Below are positions 19,498 to 28,800 of a stretch of 37,463 nt of DNA, in pieces (position 1 is the first letter of the stretch; each line of letters starts with the position of its first letter). The DNA is from Gammaproteobacteria bacterium (lineage in GTDB: Bacteria > Pseudomonadota > Gammaproteobacteria > DSM-16500). The stretch spans positions 63 through 37,525 of the forward strand of contig JABDEM010000015.1 of assembly GCA_013287085.1 (NCBI GenBank). Direction: 5' to 3'. A program made the position numbers and the translations under genes. The notes under the pieces are model-generated. The model saw nothing but the letters and a program-made list of their open reading frames with translations, was not told the DNA's origin and did not search any database.

Positions 19498-20646
19498 ATG
19501 GCAGCAACCAGAGATATATGGGCACTCATAACCAAGGCGGATACCCGTACGATTATTTTGGAGTATTTACAGCCCAACGAACGAGCCTTATGCGCGAAAA
19601 TAGATGAGGAAAGCAAAAAAGAAGTTGCGGCACTTGAAGCTCGATTAGCAAGTGTAGGGGAACACGCGGTTGCTATTTCCCGACAAAAGGCAGGTGAACA
19701 ACAAGCAGCGGAAGTAGAAAAGCGAAGAAGACTTGCAGCAGTTGAAGCAGAAAAACAGCGACGATTGGAAGCAGCAAGAGCAAGGCTTGCGCAAGAGGAA
19801 GCAGAAATACAAGAGGAATTTAAAGGAACCCAACAAACTACGCAACAAGAGGCTGAGCAAGAATATAAAACCACACTGGCAACAATTTCTGCAAGGGCAG
19901 CGGAAGAAGAGTCCAAGGTAAACATACCGGCTTTAATAACGTTAAGAAGCCAAGAAATGTTGAGGTTAAAACAATTTCAAGACTTACTTAAAGAGTCTAA
20001 AAAATGGTATCGAGAGCGCATAACAGGAGTACTTTCTCCGTCTAATGGTGTGATTGTAGCTTTACTAGATTTCATAGGAACTGGAATCGGTGAAAACATT
20101 TTTACCGAACAAAGACAAGGTATTAATGTGGGCACCCTATATAATCCTCTCACAAATTCCTATGACTATATTGAAAAACCCTATTCTTATTCGCATGTTG
20201 CAGATTGGTTTCAGGATATTGAAAGCTGGTTAATCCTTATCCTTCTTGCATTTCTTATGGTCGGTTTAGCACATTGGATTGTAAAACACGAAGGGGTATG
20301 GACGGGGATATGGTTCCATGCGGATGAAGAAAGTCGATTTGACGATAAAATTATCCCTGCCTCTCTTCAGCAAAAGTTACAAGAATTAAAAGATGAATTT
20401 AGCTATCAACAGGATGCTTCTCTTTTTCGAAATATTGTACCTAATGAAACAACCTACAAAGAAGTTGAGGACCTTCTCAATCCTTTGTTAACTCAACTGC
20501 AAGCAGATTTGAAAAATTTAAGAACAAAAAACAGTGCCGCTGCTCTTCCCGCGCTAAATATGAGCGTAACAAGATCAACGGAAAGAACGGGCTTACTAAA
20601 ATCTAGTGACGCTGCGTCTAGAAGTTATGGCGCCGCAGCCCCATGA
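19498..20646 (+). CDS. Coiled-coil membrane protein, unrecognised (paralog 2)
   Basis: 382 residues; ATG preceded by ACGAGGCA as in its neighbour. Layout parallels 18374-19456: MAA start, DTRTIILEYLQP (15-26), Ala/Glu/Arg coiled coil (about 35-140), SKKWYRERI (about 167-175), hydrophobic segments (about 184-198 and 243-262), a helical domain with TTYKEVEDLLNPLLTQL matching TYSEIEALISPLIVQL in paralog 1, and a tail ending in ASRSYGAAAP. The last ~34 coding bases are almost identical to those of paralog 1 although the bodies have diverged widely. Its stop overlaps the start of the next gene (ATGA), so translation is likely coupled. Function unknown. Confidence 0.8.
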   Translation: MAATRDIWALITKADTRTIILEYLQPNERALCAKIDEESKKEVAALEARLASVGEHAVAISRQKAGEQQAAEVEKRRRLAAVEAEKQRRLEAARARLAQEEAEIQEEFKGTQQTTQQEAEQEYKTTLATISARAAEEESKVNIPALITLRSQEMLRLKQFQDLLKESKKWYRERITGVLSPSNGVIVALLDFIGTGIGENIFTEQRQGINVGTLYNPLTNSYDYIEKPYSYSHVADWFQDIESWLILILLAFLMVGLAHWIVKHEGVWTGIWFHADEESRFDDKIIPASLQQKLQELKDEFSYQQDASLFRNIVPNETTYKEVEDLLNPLLTQLQADLKNLRTKNSAAALPALNMSVTRSTERTGLLKSSDAASRSYGAAAP

Positions 20647-22514
20647 AATCCGCTCATACGCTAGTACAAAAAAATCATCTGTTACCGATTAAAGAAGAAA
20701 AAAAAGATGATTTTGAACTGCCTTTATCCCGAAATTTCGAAGAACAAATAGCCGCACTTTTTCATGCCGTCAATTTTAAAGAAACCCCGGTTTTATTTTA
20801 TGAAAGCGGCTGGGAAAAATTATTTCCAGAAAAAGATACTGTCCATCAGGGTTTATATATAAATTATTTAGCCCAAGGCATAGATGTAAGACCTTGGGCG
20901 CTGGAAGCATTTTTAAATCAGCGCATTAGCGCTAATAAAATGATCTCAATCTTTTTTGAGGCAGCGACTTTTGTAGAGTTTCCCTATAACCCAAAACAAT
21001 TCGATGCTATTCATAAGAAAGGAAAACTTACCAAAACGGGAAATATGTTTTATGAGTATTTAACGAATACTTTGCCGCATCCCCTGTGGTCTATCTATGG
21101 ACCAGAACGCGTTGAAATAGAAAGTAGAATTAAAAAATTTTTAGAAACACTGCCTGAAAAAGAAAATTATTTATTACATGGCAGTTACGATGTTAATCAA
21201 GCTATTCACATGGCTGCGCAAATTGTTAATAGAATTATAGACAGAGGCCTTAAGTCTTATATAACGAGAGGTTATTTAATCAATTATTTAAGTGCCATCG
21301 CAGATGAATTGGAATTTCATGGAGAGTTTCGTGAAAACTTAGCGGTATTTTTGTCTGATATGACAAAGTATGTAAAAGACCATCCTTTAGAAGGGACCCG
21401 TTTATTCGTAGCCTCTGTTATTTCTGTGTTAGGTTCGCAGACTTTAACGCCATTTTATATTAACGGTGAGTATAAATTTTTTATTGTGCGCTGTGAGCTT
21501 AATGATCTTTGGCTAACAGCGATAACGGGACAAAATCCTAATCGCCTCGTGCAGAGAGTTCCTATGTTTGGCGATATTTCAGCGTGGATTAGCAGTATGT
21601 CTGAAATTGGCAAACGACCTATGGGTTTAGTTTATCCTGGAATTCCCGTTAAACAACAGATTCATCATTTTGATATTAATGCCTATCCCTTAAGTTATAG
21701 TTATGCACATGATGAGAGAGTTCATAAAGATAGTATCTTTTTTTATCGATTTTATGCGCTAGAGCTTTTTAAAATGCATCATTTTTTTGCTGAGAAGATT
21801 CGAGAAGTTACCGGCCGTAAAGTAACCCATGTAAGCACAAGATTAAGTGATATGGCCAATAATTTTTTTCTAGCTGTTTATAAGAAAGACAATGATACTC
21901 TTTCAACTTTAGTAGGCGCTTTTTATTATATCACTTATGAGTTTTCCCTTAGAGAAACAAGATCCATCCCAGCCAATAGAGAATATGCTTTAATTGGTGT
22001 AATCGATTTATTTAAAAACTTAGAAGAATATTTAAAATTATTACGTTCATTTGCAAAAAGACATACCCCTGCAAGTGATGAAGATATGATTAAGGCTGTC
22101 ATTAAATCAGCGCTTTATCTAGAAGCAGATTCTTTATTGCCGGAATTGTTGTGGCAACAACAAGAATATCTTAAAAAATATTCTTATTCTTTAGGAGTTT
22201 TTGGCTCTCTCTTATTATTAAATGCCATCGAGCCCGAAAAAGTTTTAGAACTGTGTGAAAAACTGCATGAATTAGAATTAAAAAAAGAATGTAAATTTAT
22301 TTGGAATCCAAAAGGCGGCATTATATTAAAAATTGATGATCATTATTTTCAATTTCATGGTAAAGATCCTTTTAATGATTTTCGCTTTCGACGTGTTTAT
22401 CCTGAAGGAATAATTCGCCATTATTCATCGGATAGAGCTTTTGTCAGAGATTTGGACGGGATGATTGAATTAAAGCAACAGCCACCGTACAATGCTAACC
22501 TGAATTTTAACTAA
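20643..22514 (+). CDS. Unrecognised 623-residue protein
   Basis: The ATG overlaps the stop of the preceding paralog gene by four bases (ATGA), implying translational coupling and a linked role. No family is recognised, and no signal peptide, clear membrane span or enzyme motif was found. The product is rich in aromatic and charged residues, begins with a polar segment (MKSAHTLVQKNH) and looks like an all-helical soluble protein with a few strands near the end (FIWNPKGGIILKIDDHYFQF). yajC starts 14 bases after its stop. Third gene of the block that replaces tgt between queA and yajC. Confidence 0.75.
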   Translation: MKSAHTLVQKNHLLPIKEEKKDDFELPLSRNFEEQIAALFHAVNFKETPVLFYESGWEKLFPEKDTVHQGLYINYLAQGIDVRPWALEAFLNQRISANKMISIFFEAATFVEFPYNPKQFDAIHKKGKLTKTGNMFYEYLTNTLPHPLWSIYGPERVEIESRIKKFLETLPEKENYLLHGSYDVNQAIHMAAQIVNRIIDRGLKSYITRGYLINYLSAIADELEFHGEFRENLAVFLSDMTKYVKDHPLEGTRLFVASVISVLGSQTLTPFYINGEYKFFIVRCELNDLWLTAITGQNPNRLVQRVPMFGDISAWISSMSEIGKRPMGLVYPGIPVKQQIHHFDINAYPLSYSYAHDERVHKDSIFFYRFYALELFKMHHFFAEKIREVTGRKVTHVSTRLSDMANNFFLAVYKKDNDTLSTLVGAFYYITYEFSLRETRSIPANREYALIGVIDLFKNLEEYLKLLRSFAKRHTPASDEDMIKAVIKSALYLEADSLLPELLWQQQEYLKKYSYSLGVFGSLLLLNAIEPEKVLELCEKLHELELKKECKFIWNPKGGIILKIDDHYFQFHGKDPFNDFRFRRVYPEGIIRHYSSDRAFVRDLDGMIELKQQPPYNANLNFN

Positions 22515-22528
22515 GATGGAATAAGACC

Positions 22529-22885
22529 ATGGCAATAATTGATTCATTATTGAACGCTGTTATCACTCCCGCTTATGCCGATGCTGCAGCAGCGCCACAA
22601 CAAGGCGGCGGTATGTCACTGATGTTAATGTTTGCCGTATTTGTACTCTTTATGTATTTCATGATTTGGCGCCCACAAAGCAAGCGCGCTAAAGAACAAC
22701 GCAATTTGTTAAATTCTTTGACTAAAGGCGATGAAGTAATCACAGCTGGTGGAATTTTAGGCAAAATCACTAAAGTGACTGACCAATATGTAGTGATTGC
22801 TTTGAATGATACGGTTGAAATTACGATGCAAAAAGGTTCAATAGTCGGTGCATTACCTAAAGGCACTCTTAAATCAGCTACATAA
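22529..22885 (+). CDS. yajC: Sec translocon accessory protein YajC
   Basis: Small single-span membrane protein of the SecDF-YajC complex. 118 residues: a short N-terminal segment, a Gly/Ala/Gln linker, a membrane helix (about 29-47) ending in the conserved MIWRPQSKRAKEQ, then GDEVITAGGILGKITKV and the family's small beta domain. It precedes secD by 21 bases, the normal order yajC-secD-secF. Confidence 0.95.
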   Translation: MAIIDSLLNAVITPAYADAAAAPQQGGGMSLMLMFAVFVLFMYFMIWRPQSKRAKEQRNLLNSLTKGDEVITAGGILGKITKVTDQYVVIALNDTVEITMQKGSIVGALPKGTLKSAT

Positions 22886-22906
22886 GAACATGGAAGATAA
22901 TACGTT

Positions 22907-24766
22907 ATGGTGTTGAATCGTTTCCCTTGGTGGAAAAATCTATTAGTAGTTTTGGTCATGGTGTTGGGTTTTATTTATGCCGCGCCTAATTTATTTCCCG
23001 AAGATCCCGCGGTACAGATTTCAGGAACCAGTGCTGCTATTTCTTTAAATCAAGATACTATGAATGTGATTGATAAAGCCTTACAAGGGGCACAAATTGA
23101 TCATAAACCCATAGAAAAACAAAACCAGCATCTATTAGTTCGATTTTCTTCCAATGATGTGCAATTAAAAGCGCGTGAAGCCATCCAGCAAGCTTTAGGT
23201 AATGATTATTTAGTAGCCTTAAATCTTGCGCCTTCTACGCCAAACTGGTTGAAATCCATTAATGCCGCTCCCATGAAATTAGGTTTAGATTTGCGCGGTG
23301 GGGTGCATTTCTTAATGCAAGTCGATGTCGATACGGTATTAAAACAAAGAATTGAAGGCGATATTAGTAATATAGGCCAAGTGTTACGTACGGAGCGCAT
23401 TCGTTATTCTGAAATTATTCGTCAAGGAACCGATAGTTTAGTTTTAAAATTTAGAGACGAAGAGACTTTAAATAATGCTTATAGTGTATTAAGCCAAAAA
23501 GTTTCTGAATTTGCCTGGACCAAAAATGCAAAGCAATTAAGCTTGCAAGGTATTTTATCCCCGCAATCTTTGTATCAAGCCCGTGAAGATATTTTAGATC
23601 AAACCATGAATACTTTACGTAATCGCGTGAATGAATTAGGGGTATCTGAAGCCGTTGTGCAAAAACAAGGAACGACCCGTGTTGCCATTGATTTACCGGG
23701 TATTCAAGATACGACACAAGCGAAAAATATTTTAGGTAAAACAGCGACTTTAGAATATCACATCGTCGATACCGATCATGATCCCCGTATGGCGATGGGC
23801 GGTATTGTTCCACCGGATACTAAGTTATATATGTATCATGACCAACCTGTTTTATTAAAAAATCAAATTATTTTACGTGGTTCATCTATTACTAATGCAA
23901 CATCAGGTTACGATGAAAACGGTCGACCCGAAGTGAGTGTGCGTTTAGGTGGCGGAGGGGAGGCTTTATTTACTAAGACTACGGCTGAAAATGTAGGTAA
24001 ACCGATGGCGGTTTTATTTGTTGAAGTTAAATCAACAATTAAAGAGGTAAACGGACAAAAAGTTATTAGTTATGAAACTGAAAGACATGTGATTAGTGTG
24101 GCAACAATTCAATCTGCATTGCCCAACACTTTTCAAACTACAGGATTAGCTAGCCCTGAAGAAGCGAGAACTCTAGCATTATTACTACGTGCGGGTGCGC
24201 TTCCTGCGACAGTGACTTATTTAGAAGAACGAACCGTGGGTCCAAGCTTAGGTAAGCAAAATATTCACATGGGCGTCATGTCCGTTGAAGTGGGTGCTGC
24301 ATTAGTGGTTATCTTCATGGCGCTTTATTATAGCTTGATGGGGTTAATCGCAGATATTGCACTCATTATGAATTTAGTTTTAATTGTGGCTATTTTATCT
24401 TTATTAGGCGCAACTATTACTTTGCCTGGTATCGCAGGTATCGTATTAACCGTAGGTATGGCGGTTGATGCCAACGTATTAATTTTTGAGCGTATTCGTG
24501 AAGAATTGCGTTTAGGCCAAGGTGTGCAATCAGCTATTCATGTAGGATATCAACGCGCGTTTACAACTATTGTCGATGCGAATATGACGACTTTAATTGT
24601 GGCGGTGATTTTATTTGGTTTAGGCTCAGGTACAGTGAAAAACTTTGCTGTCACATTAACGGTGGGTTTAGTCACTTCAATGTTTACTGCAATCACAGGC
24701 ACACGTGCTTTGGTAAATTGGATTTACGGTGCTCGTCCAGTAAAAACTATTTCGATTGGTTTGTAG
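22907..24766 (+). CDS. secD: Protein translocase subunit SecD
   Basis: Inner-membrane subunit that uses the proton gradient to help pull exported proteins through SecYEG. 619 residues: an N-terminal membrane helix (about 10-30), periplasmic domains beginning with LGLDLRGGVHFLMQVD, and five C-terminal membrane helices with GMAVDANVLIFERIREEL (the Asp-containing motif of the family) and DANMTTLIVAVILF. It is followed after 11 bases by secF. Confidence 0.97.
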   Translation: MVLNRFPWWKNLLVVLVMVLGFIYAAPNLFPEDPAVQISGTSAAISLNQDTMNVIDKALQGAQIDHKPIEKQNQHLLVRFSSNDVQLKAREAIQQALGNDYLVALNLAPSTPNWLKSINAAPMKLGLDLRGGVHFLMQVDVDTVLKQRIEGDISNIGQVLRTERIRYSEIIRQGTDSLVLKFRDEETLNNAYSVLSQKVSEFAWTKNAKQLSLQGILSPQSLYQAREDILDQTMNTLRNRVNELGVSEAVVQKQGTTRVAIDLPGIQDTTQAKNILGKTATLEYHIVDTDHDPRMAMGGIVPPDTKLYMYHDQPVLLKNQIILRGSSITNATSGYDENGRPEVSVRLGGGGEALFTKTTAENVGKPMAVLFVEVKSTIKEVNGQKVISYETERHVISVATIQSALPNTFQTTGLASPEEARTLALLLRAGALPATVTYLEERTVGPSLGKQNIHMGVMSVEVGAALVVIFMALYYSLMGLIADIALIMNLVLIVAILSLLGATITLPGIAGIVLTVGMAVDANVLIFERIREELRLGQGVQSAIHVGYQRAFTTIVDANMTTLIVAVILFGLGSGTVKNFAVTLTVGLVTSMFTAITGTRALVNWIYGARPVKTISIGL

Positions 24767-24777
24767 AGGAAGCTTAG

Positions 24778-25698
24778 ATGGAATTTTTCAAACAAAATAC
24801 CAATATTGATTTTATGTCTAAGCGTAAAGCGGCGGCAGTGCTCTCTACGATATTGTTTTTATTATCCATTGCGTCATTAATTTATAATGGCTTAAATTGG
24901 GGATTGGATTTTACCGGCGGAACGCAAATTCAATTAAATTTCCCACAAGAGGCGAATTTAAATCAAATTCGAGAAAATTTAGCTAAGAACGGTTTTCCTG
25001 AAGCAGTAGTACAAAATTACGGAACTTCTAAAGATGTATTAGTGACTTTAGCGCCTAAAGATAAGAAAAACCCAACCACGATCAGCAAAGAAGAAATTGA
25101 AAAAATTGTACCGGATGCAAAAGTCCAACAAGTAGATTATATAGGCCCGCAAGTAGGACAAGAACTCGCCACCAAAGGCGCGCTTGCTATCGTGATTGCT
25201 TTATTAGGCACCATGATTTATATCGCTTTTCGTTTTGATTTTAGATTTTCCGTGGGATCTACGGTTGCATTGATTCATGATCCTATTATGATCTTGGGAA
25301 TTTTTTCATTTTTTCATATTGAATTTAATTTGATTGCACTAGCTGCTGTGTTAACTGTTATAGGTTATTCTTTAAATGATACGATCGTCATTTTTGATAG
25401 AGTGCGTGAAAACTTTCGTAAGTTGCGCAAATCAACGCCTATCGAGGTAGTCAATCAAGCAACCAACCAAACTTTATCAAGAACGATTATTACTTCTATG
25501 GTGACTTTGGTTGTAGTGTTAGCTTTATTTTTCTTAGGCGGAAGTATGTTACACGGATTTGCACTTGCCTTAATTATTGGTATCGTTGTTGGAACTTATT
25601 CATCGATTTATGTCGCAGGCTCTTTAGCATTAGCCTTAGGCCTTAATCGCCAGAACTTATTACCCCCCACCAAAGAAGTCTTAGACGATAGACCTTAA
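24778..25698 (+). CDS. secF: Protein translocase subunit SecF
   Basis: Partner of SecD. 306 residues with six membrane helices, the periplasmic GLDFTGGTQIQL motif after helix 1, YIGPQVGQEL, and the cytoplasmic SLNDTIVIFDRVRENFRK segment. AGAGGAAGCTT precedes the ATG. It ends the yajC-secD-secF block. In the 105-base gap to the next gene I see only an A+T-only inverted repeat (25721-25727 with 25733-25739), too weak to call a terminator. Confidence 0.97.
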   Translation: MEFFKQNTNIDFMSKRKAAAVLSTILFLLSIASLIYNGLNWGLDFTGGTQIQLNFPQEANLNQIRENLAKNGFPEAVVQNYGTSKDVLVTLAPKDKKNPTTISKEEIEKIVPDAKVQQVDYIGPQVGQELATKGALAIVIALLGTMIYIAFRFDFRFSVGSTVALIHDPIMILGIFSFFHIEFNLIALAAVLTVIGYSLNDTIVIFDRVRENFRKLRKSTPIEVVNQATNQTLSRTIITSMVTLVVVLALFFLGGSMLHGFALALIIGIVVGTYSSIYVAGSLALALGLNRQNLLPPTKEVLDDRP

Positions 25699-25803
25699 TC
25701 CCTCCTAACTTATTGTTTTTAAAAATTATTTAAATTTTTCTGCGCGCCCCAAAAACCTAGATTCACGCCTATACTTTTAATATATGCAAAATTAGGGGGA
25801 GCT

Positions 25804-28800
25804 ATGCCTGTAGGTGATCAATTAGCAGAATTGACTGATTTACTCAACCAAAAGCGCATACCCGCTGGCGATCAATTATGGGATGCGGTTGATGCAATTA
25901 GGGATGCAGAATTCGATCTTATAATTAAGGCCGTGGATGGTCGCAAAGATAAAAAGCTCGAAGATAATTTAGAAAAAGCAGCCGCGTATGCTAGACAAAT
26001 CGTCAGTGGAGATACCAGGAAAATAGAAGAATTTGAAAAGTTTATTAAAGCTCGCTTTAAGAATGAAACCCGGAAAGACTTATTAGCCTTTTGCCTAGCA
26101 GCAAAAAATCACTTCGATAATCATATAGATCTAGAGGTGAAAGGCAATCAATATGTAAAATTGGTAGAACGAAATTTCGGTCACCCTTCAGATCGTATAG
26201 AAACCGTATCGGGAGTGGGTGTGGTTGAGGTGCGAGGTCAAAGACCTTATCAAGAAGATGCTGTTTTAGTCGATCGATCCAACGCTGAATTGCTAGCAAA
26301 ACTTCATCCGGAAGAAAGAAAAAAAGTACAGATGGAGGCTATAGCGAGCCTGCAAGAAACCGTAAAAGATTCAGGATTTGTAGGGTCAACTGTCAATCTA
26401 ACAACAGCGTGGACTGAAGAACAAAAAGATGGAAGTAAAAATTTAAGAATATCCAATGGTAATATTGGCGACAGTACAGCTTTTGTAATTATTTTAGATA
26501 AAGACGGGAATGTCACTCAGGCAACATTAGTTAATAAGCTACATAATAGCGATAACCCTGAAGAAAAAGAAAGAGTAGAAAATGAAAAAGGGTTTTTTAT
26601 GCACGGCCGGGTAATAGCCCAAGGTGGTGGTGGGGTTGCTGTTACCAGAGATATAGGCGGAATTGAAGCAAAAGGTTTATCACGTGATCCAGAAATTACT
26701 GAAGAGACTATACTTATTCCGCCGGGCGGCAGAGCTTTTGTGGTTGCAGCTTGTGATGGTTTAACAGAAAGAAATTTAGATGAAGCAAAAATTGGTGCAT
26801 TAGTCGCAGCTAAAGCCAATGCCGGCGCCTCTCCTAGTGCGATTGCACAAGATTTAATGAATGAGGCTTATCAACAGGGATCAGCAGATAATATTTCCGT
26901 TATGGTTGCAGAAGTGGATAGACCTATTACTTTAGGAATATTTGATGGACATGGGGGTGATATTGTCTCTAAAAAAATTGCCAGAGAAATGCCACAAGTC
27001 TTAATGAAAGCCATGAAAATTTCAAAACCGGATGTAAACGCTGTAAAAGAAGCGGCAAAAGAAAAGAAAGCAGACGCTCTCGTCAAAAGAACTGAAGATT
27101 TATATAAAAAACAAGCCAAAAATTTGCAGACACAAATTTTGAAACACATAGCTGTAATGTTAAAAGATCCCAATCTGAAAGCGACTTTACAAGCTGCAGG
27201 TATTACAACGCAATCTAAAGCTTCAGAAATTATGGAACAAATTCTCACTGAGCTTAGTCCTCCTCCGGGCATTCCCGTAGACAGCCTATTATTGCGTTTG
27301 TCAGAACCTTTTCCGACATTGATTACGGATTATAAAACAGCCGTCGATAAAATAAATATCTTGGGCCATGCGCGTTATACACCAGGCGAAAAATTAATAA
27401 CTTTAAAACAAAAACTAGAAGAAGAAAGAATTGATAAATACCTAGCCATGGATGTAGAGCAAGTTCGAAAAGTCGATCTTTTAAAGCCCGGAAGTTTTAG
27501 TCGATCACTGAATTCTGCCGTGGCGACCAGCAGTTTAATAAAAGATACAACGGATTTTTATGATGACTTTTATGGAAAAAATATTTCTGATATTGAAAAT
27601 TTCCCCGATTATCCTGCAGCAAATTTAAAACTACAACATGAGTTTTTTTCAGTCTTTGATGAAAAAGGTCATTTGAGCTCAGAAGTTAAATTTAATCCAG
27701 ATCCAAGATTAGATAGAGAGCCAGAGCCTAATTTTAAAGGCGTTACTAAGAATCAAAGAATGAAACTTGAAAAATTCATTCAATCCTCGTTTTCCAGGGC
27801 TCAATCGGTTCTTTTTGATCAGGGTGAGCTTCGTCCTTGGGTTTATCAAAAATATGGGAAAACAAATATAGACCTGGCCATTAGCGCATTAGGAAAAGAA
27901 GTGGTTCATTCACAGCTGATGGCAGCGTTGCTCGTGCAAATGTCTGCCGGAACAATGCCTGATAAATATGAAAAAGGCGGTCAATTTAAAGGCTTTGTAA
28001 ATACGCTTATTGGCAGCCAAGCATTGCTGAATGACCGTTTTGTAGCATCTTATGTTAAATTTAAAAAAGCTGTTGGTGCGGATTTACATGGCCCTGCTTT
28101 TGAACGGTTAGAAGAGTTATCAGAAGATTTTTATAAAAAGTTGCAAAAAAATCCTTGTATCAATTCCGGAAGTTTTGCAGCTATTTTAAGTCTAACCGAG
28201 CAAGTGCTCGCCTTAAAAGGATCTCCTCATTTTTCTAGTGAACTAAAATACTTAGAAACCGTCGTAACTGAATTTAATAAAACAATTAAAAATCCGGAAA
28301 ACATGGCTCAATTACAAGAGCGGGTCACAGAACATAAACAACAATTGGAAAAATTAGTGCGTCTTAGAGTGGCGGTTGAAGAATTAATTGAAAAAATTGA
28401 AGCACTTTCTTATCAGCCCAATATTGATGTGGCGTTGAGATTAAAGAGAGAAATAGCAGAAATCAATGTCGAAAAAAATGACGGTGAAATCGATAAGAAG
28501 TTAAAAGAAATTCAGCAGTTGTTACAAGCTGCGCCCTTGCTCAATGAAAAACACGAAAAATTGATGAGTCAAGTGGTCCCTTCGCTAGATCAAAAATCAG
28601 ATGTTACGATTGAGGATTTACGCAATAAAATGCAATCACTTAATCTTGAAGCAACCATTAAAGAGGCAAATGCTATTGGTATTCGAACGCCTGAATATAA
28701 AGCGTTAAAACAACAAATTGACTTAGGTCTTGAAGCGATTTCTTCCGGCCATGCAAGTCCCTTAGCTTTGACCCAACTTAAGGAAAATATAGGCAGAGCT

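Noticed and set aside
19330..20665. Similarity between bases near 19320-19340 (NSAHTL in paralog 1) and the start of the 623-residue gene (KSAHTL)
   Set aside because: Only about 20 bases long and not extended; may be chance or a worn duplication edge.
25721..25739. A+T-only inverted repeat after secF as a terminator
   Set aside because: No G/C pairs in the stem and the T run precedes as well as follows it; expected often by chance in this base composition.
25770..25790. TTAATAT in the leader of the PP2C-like gene as a PmrA-type regulator site
   Set aside because: A single 7-base A+T match in A+T-rich DNA has no specificity.
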